NCBI RefSeq assembly: GCF_002019665.1
Contig: NZ_KV917375.1
Location: 4,167,445-4,231,444 of the forward strand
Length of the DNA stretch: 64,000 nt
Origin: Sutcliffiella halmapala
Lineage (GTDB): Bacteria; Bacillota; Bacilli; Bacillales; Bacillaceae_I
Reading direction: 5' to 3'
Part shown: piece by piece, positions 1 to 10,272 of the stretch
Numbering within the stretch: position 1 is the first letter of the stretch
Layout of the letters: each line of letters starts with the position of its first letter
Notes under the pieces: model-generated
Told to the model about the DNA's origin: nothing
The model's database searches: none
The model's input: only the letters and a program-made list of their open reading frames with translations
Position numbers and translations under genes: made by a program

Positions 1-1139
1 GCCCCCGTAGCAGACGGCAGATTGTTAGGTACGCCAAACAGGCTCTCGTTCGCTAACAGTGCAAAGGCCACCGCTTCCTTCGAATCGCTGGACAGACCAT
101 AATCCTCTTGGGTCTTCACGTCAAAGTTGCCTTCTTCACGTAAATAGCTAAGCAAAGTAGGATTATAGGCCCCACCACCACTGACAATCAAGGTATCGAC
201 CGGACCAGTTAAGAAGCGTTCATATTGATCGATGATTGTTAAAGCAGTAAATTTGGTCACCGTCGCCATAATATCCACGGCTGAAAGCCCCTGCTCGATG
301 AGTCCTGCAACGAGCTTCCTCGTATACATGGTCCCAAACAACTCTCGTCCAGTACTCTTTGGAATAGGTAGATGAAAATAAGGATTCTGTAGCAGCTCGC
401 TCAGCACTCCCTCATTCGCCTTACCCTTCGCCGCCATTTCCCCACCATCGTCATAGTGCGCTCTTCCATTAGTCAAAATCACTATTGCTTCATCCATAAT
501 CATATTCCCTGGACCTGTATCAAACGCAATGACTTCACTTGGCGCTCCACCTTTTGGAAGATAGGTGACATTTCCGATTCCGCCAATATTTTGCAAAGCG
601 ATACTTTCTGAGTCTGAGCGAAACAGTAGATAGTCCACATATGGGACTAGTGGAGCACCTCCTCCACCTGCGGCCATGTCACGTACGCGGAAATCAGACA
701 TAACCGGACAGTTGAAGGCTTCCGCAATGATAGAAGCTTCTCCCAGTTGCAGAGTGGAACGCACCAGACCATCTATCTCAACCGGAATATGATAAAGCGT
801 CTGACCATGTGAACCGATAAAGTCGATATCTTCCTTTTGGAAGCCATGCTTCTTGATTACAGTTTCCGCGGCGTTACTGAACATTTCCCCTAGCTCAAAA
901 TTCAGGCTGCACAAGGTATCGACCGAGCTTTTCGCAGGCTCGAACTGTTCAAAAATCCGCTCGCGCAACTCGGCTGAAATAGGGACATTTTCAAATGCCA
1001 GCTCCTGATATGCCATGCTTTCTCCAGCACCTTTTACTGATACAATCGCTACATCCACCCCATCAACAGAGGTCCCTGACATAAGTCCGATTCCGATTCT
1101 TTCCTCTTTGTTTGCGAGTTGTTGTAAGAGTTCGATCAT
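1..1139 (-). CDS. anmK: Anhydro-N-acetylmuramic acid kinase AnmK (3' end cut by window edge)
   Basis: AnmK converts 1,6-anhydro-MurNAc, the product of lytic transglycosylases, to MurNAc-6-phosphate in the cytoplasm using ATP. Translating the minus strand gives an open frame of about 379 codons with no stop before the edge. The N-terminal phosphate-binding motif GLMSGTSVDGVD is present, as are GSHGQT, QNIGGIGNVT and FDTGPGNM, all typical of the family. The family is usually about 370-390 residues, so only a few C-terminal residues should be missing. The ATG overlaps the nagZ TGA stop in a four-base ATGA, so the two are translationally coupled. It is the last visible gene of the amino-sugar operon. 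Its product needs MurQ for further use, and the local murQ is broken. Confidence 0.93.
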   Translation of the reverse strand, partial: MIELLQQLANKEERIGIGLMSGTSVDGVDVAIVSVKGAGESMAYQELAFENVPISAELRERIFEQFEPAKSSVDTLCSLNFELGEMFSNAAETVIKKHGFQKEDIDFIGSHGQTLYHIPVEIDGLVRSTLQLGEASIIAEAFNCPVMSDFRVRDMAAGGGGAPLVPYVDYLLFRSDSESIALQNIGGIGNVTYLPKGGAPSEVIAFDTGPGNMIMDEAIVILTNGRAHYDDGGEMAAKGKANEGVLSELLQNPYFHLPIPKSTGRELFGTMYTRKLVAGLIEQGLSAVDIMATVTKFTALTIIDQYERFLTGPVDTLIVSGGGAYNPTLLSYLREEGNFDVKTQEDYGLSSDSKEAVAFALLANESLFGVPNNLPSATG

Positions 1140-2746
1140 AGTTTTTTCACCTTCGAATCAAGTAATGTAATTGGTAGTTTTCCTGATGCCTCCAGCTCTC
1201 CTAAAAGCACCTTACTTGCTGACTCTAACGCCAGTGCTCTACTTTCATAGGTTACCAGATACGTAGAAACCTCTGGGAACTTGCCAATATCATAGGGACT
1301 ACGCATTGCAACCACCGCTACCTTATCTTTTATATTTTCGACAAGATTTTGAACAAGTTTCACCTGTAACTGATTAGCTACTGCCTGATAGGTTGCCACT
1401 ATCACCTTGTCAAAGCTTGCAGCATCAGCAACAATCTTCGTAATCTCTTCCTCAGAAGGAGAAACTGTTATAACCACTTCTTCTACATGCGGCAGGCGTT
1501 TCTTTAAATAAGTTCCGAGTGTTATCTTCGTCGCCAAGGTTTCATCTACATCCGTCGCCACTTGCGGATCTACGGTAACGAGCAATACTCTTTCATCAAC
1601 TGTTAGAGGGAAACATTTTCCACTATTCTTAACAAGCGTCATGCTCTTTTCACTAACGACTCGTGCATACTCCAGATTCTCTTCCTTACTGACAAGCACC
1701 GCTGCCTCTGCCCAGGAAACAGTTTCTTCTCCAAGTTTTCTTTTTTCTTTCAGCTTCAGAATACGTTCAACAGAGCGATCCACTTGTTCCGTCGAAATGC
1801 GTCCGCTCTCCACCGCTTTCCTCACTGCCTCCATCGCTCTATACTGACGTTCAAATGTGTGGCTGATCAATACAATATCTATGCCAGCCTCCACTGCCAT
1901 AATTGAAGCTTCCTCTATTCCGTAATAGTCAATAATCGCCTTCATTTCCATGCAGTCTGTCATCGCTACTCCATCATAGCCTAGCTTTTCACGCAATAAG
2001 CCGTTTACAATGCGCTTTGAAAGAGTCGAAGGGACATTCTCCGGTTCAATCGCTGGAAAATTAATATGTGCAACCATTACACCGTCCACATCTTGATCAA
2101 ATGTCTCCTTAAATGGGATGAGCTCCAAACTTTCCAATCTTTCAAGACCGTGTGCAATAACTGGTAAATCAAGATGAGAGTCGACATTGGTATCTCCGTG
2201 ACCAGGGAAATGCTTGCTGACTGCGGAGACGTTTTCCTCCTGCAACCCCTTTACTGCTTCTACCCCAAACTCTGCAACAATGCGAGGATCCTCTCCGTAA
2301 GACCGAACGCCGATCACCGGATTCAATGGGTTATTATTCACATCCACACAAGGTGCAAAATTCATATTCACACCAAGGGTTCGAAGCTCTTTCCCAACTA
2401 TTTTCCCTAAGCGATACACTGCTTCCTTATCGCCTGTGGCACCGAGCGCCATATTTCCGGGACTCAATGTCACTCCCTCTGTGATGCGCGCAACCATGCC
2501 ACCCTCCTGATCAATGGAGATGAAAAGTGGTAATTCACCAGCATTCTTTGCTATCTTTTGTAGGCTACGGGAAAGCTCATATACTTGCTTTACCTCTTTT
2601 ACATTACGGGTAAAATAAATCACGCCACCGATATGGTAGTCTTGGATCAGCTTTGTGATTTCCTCAGATGGCTCTGTTCCATGGAATCCTGCCATAAACA
2701 ATTGTCCTACTTTTTCTTCAAGCGTCATTTCATGAACCTTTTTCAT
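1136..2746 (-). CDS. nagZ: Beta-N-acetylglucosaminidase NagZ (GH3), no signal peptide
   Basis: NagZ releases the non-reducing N-acetylglucosamine from GlcNAc-MurNAc fragments of peptidoglycan. The 536-residue protein has the GH3 barrel in the first 340 residues, with KHFPGHGDTNVDSH at residues 178-191. The D-S-H dyad typical of NagZ is at 189-191 and the nucleophile aspartate is about residue 264 in AMTDCMEM. A C-terminal domain of about 190 residues follows, as in the two-domain Bacillus enzyme. B. subtilis NagZ is exported, but this protein starts MKKVHEMTLEEKVGQ with no hydrophobic leader, so it is probably cytoplasmic. RBS GGGAGAGAAGG precedes the ATG. It sits 35 bp downstream of namZ and is coupled to anmK. 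Confidence 0.93.
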   Translation of the reverse strand: MKKVHEMTLEEKVGQLFMAGFHGTEPSEEITKLIQDYHIGGVIYFTRNVKEVKQVYELSRSLQKIAKNAGELPLFISIDQEGGMVARITEGVTLSPGNMALGATGDKEAVYRLGKIVGKELRTLGVNMNFAPCVDVNNNPLNPVIGVRSYGEDPRIVAEFGVEAVKGLQEENVSAVSKHFPGHGDTNVDSHLDLPVIAHGLERLESLELIPFKETFDQDVDGVMVAHINFPAIEPENVPSTLSKRIVNGLLREKLGYDGVAMTDCMEMKAIIDYYGIEEASIMAVEAGIDIVLISHTFERQYRAMEAVRKAVESGRISTEQVDRSVERILKLKEKRKLGEETVSWAEAAVLVSKEENLEYARVVSEKSMTLVKNSGKCFPLTVDERVLLVTVDPQVATDVDETLATKITLGTYLKKRLPHVEEVVITVSPSEEEITKIVADAASFDKVIVATYQAVANQLQVKLVQNLVENIKDKVAVVAMRSPYDIGKFPEVSTYLVTYESRALALESASKVLLGELEASGKLPITLLDSKVKKL

Positions 2747-2781
2747 ACACCCTTCTCTCCCTTTTCAAAAAGTCTATTGAT

Positions 2782-3942
2782 CTATGAATAAAGCAAAATC
2801 GACTTTGTTCGTGCCTTCCACTCTTCTAACCCTACCTGCCATTCTTTTGATACCTCTGAATAGGAAAGACCTTGGTCGATTCCTTTGCGGACTGAGTCAG
2901 TGCCCCATAATAAATCAATAAATGAGTGCATCCCTTTCTTAAATGGCTCAAGCCACTTAGCTTCTTCATGAACGGCAAAAATACTATGTAAGAGCTCAAA
3001 CCCAGCCCTTGCAACGTTCAAGCCTTCTCTGGCTGTCATCAAAAGCTGAATCCCCTTACAGTTAACACCAGCATGCTTGCTCATATTCGGAGTAAAAAAT
3101 GCTGGAATAAGCTTTATACCTGGCAGTTCTTTTGCTGAAAAATGTGCGATCATTTCATCCTGTTTGAACCAAGGCGCTCCAATCCATTCAAATGGTTTAG
3201 TTGTTCCGCGACCTTCTGACAAATTCGTGCCTTCAATAAAACAACTGATTGGATAATATAAAGTAGTGGAAACATGGGGAATGTTTGGTGAAGGTGGAAT
3301 CCATGGCTGCTGCCAGTCCTCTCCCCACATTGAACGCTTCCATTTCTTCACTTCATAGACATGAAGTTCGATAGATGGATAGCTCTCTTTTTGTAGCAAC
3401 CTCGCATATTCTCCAATCGTTAACCCTGAGGTGATTGGCATGTTATATGGACCAACAAAGGAGCTAAAATGTAAGTCTAGTATATTGCCAGAAACGAGTG
3501 ATGCGATTGGATTTGGCCGGTCTAATACTACAAAAGCTGTCCCTGACACCACACATGCCTCCATCACATTTTTCACGGTTGCGAGATATGTATAAAACCG
3601 AACTCCGACATCTTGAATATCAAAAAAAATGGCATCTACATCTTCTAGCAATTCTGTAGATACCTTCTTCGTTGGACCATATAAACTAAAAATGGGAAGA
3701 GATGAGTTGGGATCAATAGCATGCTCAACATGCACACCAGCCTGTACATCTCCTCTAATTCCGTGTTCACAGGCGAAAAGTTTTTTTAATTGGATAGAAT
3801 CTATTTTATTTAATGCATCGATCGTAGATTGAAAATGAGAAGTCCTTCCAGTTTGGTTCGTTACTAAAGCAATACTTTTACCAGACCAGGCATCCACACC
3901 AGATTGTAAGAAGTGGTCGATGCCGTATGCTATCTTTATCAT
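2782..3942 (-). CDS. namZ: Exo-beta-N-acetylmuramidase NamZ (DUF1343, GH171), no signal peptide
   Basis: NamZ (YbbC in B. subtilis) removes terminal MurNAc from peptidoglycan chains or MurNAc-GlcNAc disaccharide. The 386-residue protein carries the DUF1343 hallmarks LVTNQTG, CEHGIRG (candidate catalytic glutamate), FDIQDVGVRFYTY, DRPNP and LSEGRGTTKPFE. The B. subtilis enzyme has an export signal, whereas this one starts MIKIAYGIDHFLQSG and shows no leader, so it is probably cytoplasmic. A very good RBS (GAGGAGGAGG) precedes the ATG. Its position beside nagZ and an importer argues for intracellular trimming of imported disaccharides. That last point is inference. Confidence 0.9.
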   Translation of the reverse strand: MIKIAYGIDHFLQSGVDAWSGKSIALVTNQTGRTSHFQSTIDALNKIDSIQLKKLFACEHGIRGDVQAGVHVEHAIDPNSSLPIFSLYGPTKKVSTELLEDVDAIFFDIQDVGVRFYTYLATVKNVMEACVVSGTAFVVLDRPNPIASLVSGNILDLHFSSFVGPYNMPITSGLTIGEYARLLQKESYPSIELHVYEVKKWKRSMWGEDWQQPWIPPSPNIPHVSTTLYYPISCFIEGTNLSEGRGTTKPFEWIGAPWFKQDEMIAHFSAKELPGIKLIPAFFTPNMSKHAGVNCKGIQLLMTAREGLNVARAGFELLHSIFAVHEEAKWLEPFKKGMHSFIDLLWGTDSVRKGIDQGLSYSEVSKEWQVGLEEWKARTKSILLYS

Positions 3943-3969
3943 GTTCCTCCTCCTCGTTAAAATACTTTG

Positions 3970-4641
3970 TTACGCGCTTAGCGGATCCCATCCCTCCTGC
4001 TCCTCTGTGACAATCACATTACTTGTAACTATATTGCAAAAAAGGGTAGACAAGCTTGGGAATAAGAAAAATAATCCGACAACCGATAGTAGTAATAAGC
4101 AAAAGATAGATGCAATTTGCAAGAATGAAAGAATTGTATAGAGTGGGTTCTTGACTAATAATTTAACACTTGTAAAAATACTATCTTTTAATGAATATTG
4201 GAATTTCACTAGAAGGGGAATCGTATAGATCTGACTTAAAAAGACCATGCCGCAAAAGTATGTTTGAAAGCACGCCAAGGCAAATCCAAAGGTCCCTCCC
4301 ACTTGAACATAATGCCACCATGATGCTGCTACGATAATGACAAAGAAGGATAAGAATAGGCTATATCCGATACTAGCAAGGAAATACTTCCTCACTCCAG
4401 TAAAAAATTGTAGGAATACAGACTGGCTTTTGTCTAGAAGTAATTGTTGAACTGCCCAAGCAGCTCCAACTAGCAAAGGACCGCTCACTAACATGACATA
4501 AATAAGTGCATATGGTAATTGGATGAGAAAGAAGGAAGGACTAAGCACCGTTACGACTAGTAAGCTTATGAACACCATCGCTACTATATGCCTATAATAT
4601 TCTTTTCCAGTTACGCGTAAAATCTGTGTTAATCCATCCAT
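3970..4641 (-). CDS. YesL-like DUF624 membrane protein
   Basis: A 223-residue integral membrane protein with about five hydrophobic segments, near residues 18-36, 44-66, 78-105, 115-140 and 175-198. The pattern, size and position fit DUF624 (YesL), a family of unknown biochemical role that recurs in carbohydrate ABC transporter operons of Bacilli. It lies between the ABC ATPase and namZ, all on the minus strand with short gaps. RBS AAAGGAGAG precedes the ATG. An accessory role in sugar uptake is likely only by context, since no catalytic motif is visible. Confidence 0.75.
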   Translation of the reverse strand: MDGLTQILRVTGKEYYRHIVAMVFISLLVVTVLSPSFFLIQLPYALIYVMLVSGPLLVGAAWAVQQLLLDKSQSVFLQFFTGVRKYFLASIGYSLFLSFFVIIVAASWWHYVQVGGTFGFALACFQTYFCGMVFLSQIYTIPLLVKFQYSLKDSIFTSVKLLVKNPLYTILSFLQIASIFCLLLLSVVGLFFLFPSLSTLFCNIVTSNVIVTEEQEGWDPLSA

Positions 4642-4661
4642 TCTGTATTCTCTCCTTTATG

Positions 4662-5771
4662 TTAGAAAATTCGTTTCTCAGTTGTTGGGTCAAACAGGTG
4701 CATTTTATCTAAATTGAAGACAAAGTTTTTTTCTTCTAATGGACGAATAAAGCTTTCACCGCTTACTTTTGCTGTGATCATTCGCTCGCCCATTGTAAAG
4801 TAAACGAGATTTTCTCCACCTAAGTGTTCAATCGCTTTTACTTTAATCTTTGCTTTATTTTCGGTAGGAACGGTAAAGGCAAACTCTTCATCATATATAT
4901 CTTCTGGTCTTAGCCCTAACACGACTTTTTTTCCAACGTAATCCTTATATAATCTTACAAGCGCTTCTGGAATGGTAAAGAGTTGATCTCCTAAGCGTAA
5001 CGTGTTTGCTGATTCTAGTATCGCATCAAAGAAATTCATTGGAGGCGACCCGATAAATCCTGCTACAAACATATTCGCAGGGTTTCGATAAAGGTCTCTC
5101 GGAGAAGCAATTTGTTGAATCTCTCCTTTATTCATCACTACGATTCTTTCCCCTAATGTCATCGCTTCTACCTGATCATGCGTTACATATACAATGGTCG
5201 CGCCTAAACGTTGGTGAAGCTCTGCCAATTCAATCCGCATCTGTACTCGTAGCTTTGCATCTAAATTGGAAAGTGGTTCATCAAATAGGAACACTTTAGG
5301 ATTACGGACAATTGCACGACCTACAGCTACCCTTTGACGCTGTCCACCGCTTAATTCTTTTGGTTTACGGTCTAGCATTTCATCTAGCCCTAGAATTTTG
5401 GAGGCATAGTCAATTTTCTCTTTTATTTCTTCTTTAGATACCTTCATATTCTTCAAACCGAATGCTAGATTCTGCTCGATCGTCATATGTGGATACAAGG
5501 CATAATCCTGGAAAACCATTGCTATATCGCGATCCTTAGGGTGCATATTGTTAACTACTTTATCCCCAATATAGATATTTCCAGATGTTTGCCGCTCGAG
5601 TCCTGCAATCATACGAAGCGATGTTGTTTTTCCACACCCTGAAGGCCCAACGAATACAAGAAACTCTTTATCTTTTATTTCAAAACTAGCATCTTTAACA
5701 GCGGTGAATGTTCCGCCACGTTTATCGTCTACAAACGTTTTCGTCACATTTTCGATTAGTATACTTGCCAT
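4662..5771 (-). CDS. Carbohydrate ABC transporter ATP-binding protein (UgpC/MsmX type)
   Basis: This ATPase powers import by the two permeases encoded just upstream in the operon. Its 369 residues contain Walker [11 protein letters not shown]-loop [11 protein letters not shown], signature [14 protein letters not shown], Walker [17 protein letters not shown] and the H-loop [11 protein letters not shown]-terminal regulatory OB domain follows (about residues 235-369, LGLRPEDI). This is the layout of UgpC, MsmK and MsmX. Having its own ATPase sets this operon apart from many Bacillus sugar ABC systems, which share one MsmX encoded elsewhere. It could still serve other transporters. Confidence 0.93.
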   Translation of the reverse strand: MASILIENVTKTFVDDKRGGTFTAVKDASFEIKDKEFLVFVGPSGCGKTTSLRMIAGLERQTSGNIYIGDKVVNNMHPKDRDIAMVFQDYALYPHMTIEQNLAFGLKNMKVSKEEIKEKIDYASKILGLDEMLDRKPKELSGGQRQRVAVGRAIVRNPKVFLFDEPLSNLDAKLRVQMRIELAELHQRLGATIVYVTHDQVEAMTLGERIVVMNKGEIQQIASPRDLYRNPANMFVAGFIGSPPMNFFDAILESANTLRLGDQLFTIPEALVRLYKDYVGKKVVLGLRPEDIYDEEFAFTVPTENKAKIKVKAIEHLGGENLVYFTMGERMITAKVSGESFIRPLEEKNFVFNLDKMHLFDPTTEKRIF

Positions 5772-5781
5772 TCCTTCACAC

Positions 5782-6678
5782 CTATCCTTTCACTGCACCG
5801 ATTGTAATACCTTGCAAGAAGTAACGCTGTAATGCAAAGAATAAAATAAACATTGGTAATGCAGCCAGTACTGACCCCGCCATCATTGCTCCATAATCTG
5901 TTGCATCCTGGAACTTAAAGCTCGCGAGTCCTACTTGGATTGTTCTCATCGAACTAGATTGCGTCACAAGGAACGGCCAGAAGAATTCATTCCAAGTTGC
6001 GACAAATGTAAAAATGGCTAATACCGCTATACCTGGCTTCGAAATCGGTAGAATCACTTTCCTAAATATCCCAAATTCGCTACACCCATCAATTCTAGCT
6101 GCGTGAATAAGGGTCGTTGGTAAGGTGGACATGTATTGCTTCATTAAGAAGATATTCCCCACTACCGTAAACATCGGTAGCATAATAGCTAAATATGTAT
6201 CTACAAGTCCAAAGACATTCACAACCATGATATAAACTGGAATCAATGTTACTTGGGCCGGTATCATCATCGTACCAAGCAACAACCAGAAGATCGTATT
6301 TCTTCCTGGAAAGCGTAATTTTGCAAATGCATAACCCGCTAATGAGGAGAAGATAACATTAGATAAGGTTAGAACACTTGAAACAAATAAACTATTAAAC
6401 AACCAGCGAACTGCATCTGTTTCTGTTAAAAAACGAATATACGTTGCTAATGTTAATTTGGAAGGAAACCATTCTGGACGAAAAGACACCGATACCGTCG
6501 TATCTCGAAAGGAGGAAATAAACATCCAATATAGCGGGATAATCGTAATAACGACCCACAAAAACAAAATACTGTAACTAACAACGCTATACAATTTTTT
6601 ACGACGATTTCTTGCTTTTTCTTTTTTGATAGCTATTTCTGCATATTGAGCATTATTTGTATTTGTTACTGGTTCCAT
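5782..6678 (-). CDS. Carbohydrate ABC transporter permease (MalG/AraQ type)
   Basis: One of the two membrane subunits that form the import channel. The 298-residue protein has six predicted membrane spans after a basic cytoplasmic N-terminus ([11 protein letters not shown]). The EAA loop that docks on the ATPase reads [20 protein letters not shown] near residue 190-210. It ends in the [15 protein letters not shown] tail characteristic of MalG-type permeases. RBS AGGAGGAGC lies 5-6 bases before the ATG. It is 17 bp downstream of the partner permease and 10 bp upstream of the ATPase. Confidence 0.93.
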   Translation of the reverse strand: MEPVTNTNNAQYAEIAIKKEKARNRRKKLYSVVSYSILFLWVVITIIPLYWMFISSFRDTTVSVSFRPEWFPSKLTLATYIRFLTETDAVRWLFNSLFVSSVLTLSNVIFSSLAGYAFAKLRFPGRNTIFWLLLGTMMIPAQVTLIPVYIMVVNVFGLVDTYLAIMLPMFTVVGNIFLMKQYMSTLPTTLIHAARIDGCSEFGIFRKVILPISKPGIAVLAIFTFVATWNEFFWPFLVTQSSSMRTIQVGLASFKFQDATDYGAMMAGSVLAALPMFILFFALQRYFLQGITIGAVKG

Positions 6679-6695
6679 TTGATGCTCCTCCTTTC

Positions 6696-7613
6696 TTAAA
6701 ACTCCACGTCTGAAGACATGACTTTAAATTGTATGACAGATGCTAGAATGATTACTGCACCAAGCACAAAGGATTCCGCTGCCGCTAATCCAAATTGGTA
6801 GTACTCAAAAGCATGCGTATAAATCAAATAGGCAATGGTCGTCGTGGAAAAGTTTGGACCACCCCTGGTCATTAAGTAAATACTCATAAATACTTGGAAA
6901 CTCATAATAATACCGGTAACTAATAAATAAAGAGTAGTAGGTTTTAATAAGGGCCATGTAATATTACGAAATTTCGACCATTCAGAAGCATGGTCAATAT
7001 CAGCTGCTTCATAGAGAGACTTTGGAATGCCACCCATCGCTGCTAAATATAAAATAACTCCTGCTCCATGTCCTGTTAAATAAGACATTAGCATAATAGA
7101 AAATAAGGCTGTTTTACTTTGTCCGAGCCACATCACATTGTCAAAACCTAATAGTTCTAAAAACATATTAAATAGACCAGCTGTAGTCGGATCATAAATC
7201 CAGAACCATACTAAGGCAATTGTTACTCCTGATGCTACTGTTGGTAAGTAAAGAGAGGCTTTGAAGAAGGTTTGTGCCTTTTTCGCTCTCGGAAAAATCA
7301 AGACTGCTAAGAATAAGGTTATTGCGATATTTACTGGCACTGTACCTACCGTGAAAACGAACGTATTCCACATCGCCTTCCAGAAAATATCATCATTAAA
7401 CATTGTTTTATAGTTATCTAACCCTACCCAAGTTGAACCTAATACATGATATTTTTGAAAGCTCATGATAAGCGCATAACCAACCGGGAAAAGCGTAAAC
7501 ATTAAAAATAAAATAATAGGAACAGCAATAAACGCATAGCACCAACCATAATCCTTTATAAATTGGGAGAAATTGAACTTATTTGGTTCGGAGACCGTTG
7601 ATTGGTTTGGCAT
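6696..7613 (-). CDS. Carbohydrate ABC transporter permease (MalF/UgpA type)
   Basis: Partner permease of the sugar importer, 305 residues with six membrane spans. Spans include FIAVPIILFLMFTLFPVGYA near residue 30 and the EAA loop EAADIDHASEWSKFRNITWP near residue 200. The single-domain N-terminus without a large periplasmic insert fits the UgpA/MsmF subgroup rather than E. coli MalF. RBS GGAGGTG precedes the ATG. The gene lies between the lipoprotein and the second permease, the standard order for CUT1-family operons. Confidence 0.93.
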   Translation of the reverse strand: MPNQSTVSEPNKFNFSQFIKDYGWCYAFIAVPIILFLMFTLFPVGYALIMSFQKYHVLGSTWVGLDNYKTMFNDDIFWKAMWNTFVFTVGTVPVNIAITLFLAVLIFPRAKKAQTFFKASLYLPTVASGVTIALVWFWIYDPTTAGLFNMFLELLGFDNVMWLGQSKTALFSIMLMSYLTGHGAGVILYLAAMGGIPKSLYEAADIDHASEWSKFRNITWPLLKPTTLYLLVTGIIMSFQVFMSIYLMTRGGPNFSTTTIAYLIYTHAFEYYQFGLAAAESFVLGAVIILASVIQFKVMSSDVEF

Positions 7614-7684
7614 TGTTTACTCTAACACCTCCACTTTGAAATAAAAGAGGAAGAGCTGTTGCGCCCCCTCCTCTTTCTTATAGC

Positions 7685-9004
7685 TTACTGCGAGAAAATT
7701 GCTTCTCCCTTTTTCTTAAATTCCTCTAAAGCCGCTTCAGGTGTTAACTCCCCACTTAATAAGCCTTGGAAAGTCGGAATAACAACCTCCGTACGGAAAC
7801 GATCGTCTTTTGCAGCTAGGGCTGCTGCTGCATTAGCTGGTGGCAACACTTTGGATGCTAACACGTCAGCCGCTACTTCATTGTAAGGAGCTAAAGGCAT
7901 CTCAAACTTACCTTCTGCATCTTTATGAACCTGTGGTAGCGCTAGAGCTGCTGCTGCTTTTCCAGCTTCTGCACTTGTTAAATGCTCTAATACTTTTATA
8001 CTGTTATTTAAATGGTCTTCTTTAGCATTCTTTTGAGTGAATAGCATGTAACCCTCAGAACCTCCGAAAGAAACTTGCTCTTGACCTTCATTGTGTGGGA
8101 TTGGTAAAAGGACAAAGTTTACTTCTTCTCCTTCTACTGTTCCAGCTTTAATTTCTTCGTTATGCGCTTCTACAACTGGGTCAAAATAAGGAATTGCACG
8201 CCCAAAGAATAACGCTTGGTGGTTGTAGAATAATTCCATACGTTTTGCTGGATCTATAGCCGCCGTTTCACGAGGCATAATCCCAGAATCAATTAAACTA
8301 CGGATATATTTCATCGTTTCTAGGATGCGGTCATCATTCCAAGTAATTCCGTCTTCTGTGTAACGGTTCGGTAACCCGTTATTCATTGCTAAGTGAACCA
8401 ATAGCTCCTCATTGTTTCCCTGGAAAACAAAGCCGTATTGATCTTCACCAGAATCTTTCTTTTTCACACCTTTAGCAGCTAAGTCTTGGAATTCTTTCCA
8501 TGTCCAGCCCTCTTTTTGAATCTTTTCATAGTCGATACCCGCTTCTTCTAAAAGCTGCTTATTTCCACCCCATACATGTAAAAACATATAGATTGGTAGA
8601 CCGTAAAGGCCCTCTTCAATTTTCATGTAATCTAGCGCTACTTCATTATAATCACTTTCTGAAACATTTAATTTTCCTTTTAAATCTACCGCTAAGCCAG
8701 TATCCACATATTTACCTTGAGGTTTACCAAAATAAACATCTGGGGGACTGCCTGAGTTTAAGGCAATATCAAACTTTTGTGGGCCCTCTGCCCAGCTTAG
8801 TACTTCATATTCTACTTTAATGTTTTCATTTTCTTTTTCAAAAGAAGCAATTAAATCTTTTAGTTCAGCTTCATACTCACCGTGAACTGGATACGTCCAT
8901 ACTTTTACTACATCCTTTGAACCGGATGAAGAATTGTTCGAGCAACCTAGAATAATAGATGCTACGAGCAATAACACCATGCTTAAGCTTAAACCCCTTT
9001 TCAT
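7685..9004 (-). CDS. ABC transporter substrate-binding lipoprotein (CUT1 family)
   Basis: Extracellular solute-binding protein expected to capture the sugar for the importer. The mature part matches the large type-1 solute-binding fold, with motifs such as VKVEYEVLSWAEGPQKFDIA and GSPPDVYFG early on. The signal ends in a lipobox (IILGC), with the lipidated cysteine at residue 21. The ATG at 9004 is chosen over an upstream TTG because GGGGG lies 8 bases before it. The protein is 439 residues. Substrate cannot be read from the sequence; neighbours (namZ, nagZ, anmK, MurK-like kinase, murQ remnant) point to MurNAc-containing sugars. Confidence 0.9.
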   Translation of the reverse strand: MKRGLSLSMVLLLVASIILGCSNNSSSGSKDVVKVWTYPVHGEYEAELKDLIASFEKENENIKVEYEVLSWAEGPQKFDIALNSGSPPDVYFGKPQGKYVDTGLAVDLKGKLNVSESDYNEVALDYMKIEEGLYGLPIYMFLHVWGGNKQLLEEAGIDYEKIQKEGWTWKEFQDLAAKGVKKKDSGEDQYGFVFQGNNEELLVHLAMNNGLPNRYTEDGITWNDDRILETMKYIRSLIDSGIMPRETAAIDPAKRMELFYNHQALFFGRAIPYFDPVVEAHNEEIKAGTVEGEEVNFVLLPIPHNEGQEQVSFGGSEGYMLFTQKNAKEDHLNNSIKVLEHLTSAEAGKAAAALALPQVHKDAEGKFEMPLAPYNEVAADVLASKVLPPANAAAALAAKDDRFRTEVVIPTFQGLLSGELTPEAALEEFKKKGEAIFSQ

Positions 9005-9027
9005 CACCAATTCCCCCTTGATAATTT

Positions 9028-9417
<390 letters not shown>

Positions 9418-10272
9418 TTATTCTGGTCGATACACTTTTTTTACAGCTTCACGTGAACGCTTCAAATATGCTACAGATTGATCAAAATTTCTAGCTGCTA
9501 CTGCTGTGAAAAGGATATCTATCACATTTAACTGCGAGATCCTTGATGAAGTAGCTGCACTTCTAATGGAAGATTCCATTGAAGAAATGCATAGTGTGAC
9601 ATCAGCAAGCTCTTTCAAAGAATTAGAACCATATTTGGTAATGGCTATTGTTTTTGCTCCTTCTTCCTTCGCTTGCGTGATTGCAGCAATCGTCTGAGTT
9701 GTTTCTCCAGAATAAGATATTCCAACTGCTACATCTCTATTAGTAAGGGTTGCGGCAGAGGTTAACTGAATATGTGCGTCCGCATAAGCTGTACAAATCT
9801 TATTAATTCTCATAAATTTGAGCTGGGCATCTTGGGCAATTAATTGAGAAGCCGCTACTCCATAGAAGTCAATCCGATTGGAGTTATGTAAATATTGAAC
9901 TGCTTTTTCCACTTGCGATTTATCTAACAAATGTAAGGTATCCCTTAATGACAACACATTATTCTCCGTGATTGTTTTCATAAAAGTAGGGATATCATCA
10001 TTGTCTTTAAACTCGTGGTATTCCTCTTGTGCCTTTTCAAAAGAAGTCATGTCACCAGCAATTCGCAACTTTAATTCTTTGTATCCATCTAATCCTATCT
10101 TCTTACACAAGCGAATAATCGCCGCCTGACTAGAATCACTTTTATCCGCTAATTCCTTCACCGACAACCTTACTACTTCTTTCGGATTCTCTAAGATAAA
10201 TGTCGCAGCATTTCGTTCAGCTGGGTTTATCGATGATAGCGCTTGACGTAGTCTTAACAATCCACCATTCAT
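9418..10272 (-). CDS. murR: MurR/RpiR family transcriptional regulator
   Basis: RpiR-type regulator of 284 residues. An N-terminal helix-turn-helix domain spans about residues 1-77 (LADKSDSSQAAIIRLCKKIG). A C-terminal SIS sugar-phosphate-binding domain follows at about 125-255 (GISYSGETTQTIAAI). MurR proteins sense MurNAc-6-phosphate and control murQ operons, and the adjacent murQ remnant supports that assignment. The ATG overlaps the stop of the upstream kinase gene in an ATGA, so the two are coupled. A 15-bp palindrome upstream of the operon is a candidate binding site. Confidence 0.85.
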   Translation of the reverse strand: MNGGLLRLRQALSSINPAERNAATFILENPKEVVRLSVKELADKSDSSQAAIIRLCKKIGLDGYKELKLRIAGDMTSFEKAQEEYHEFKDNDDIPTFMKTITENNVLSLRDTLHLLDKSQVEKAVQYLHNSNRIDFYGVAASQLIAQDAQLKFMRINKICTAYADAHIQLTSAATLTNRDVAVGISYSGETTQTIAAITQAKEEGAKTIAITKYGSNSLKELADVTLCISSMESSIRSAATSSRISQLNVIDILFTAVAARNFDQSVAYLKRSREAVKKVYRPE

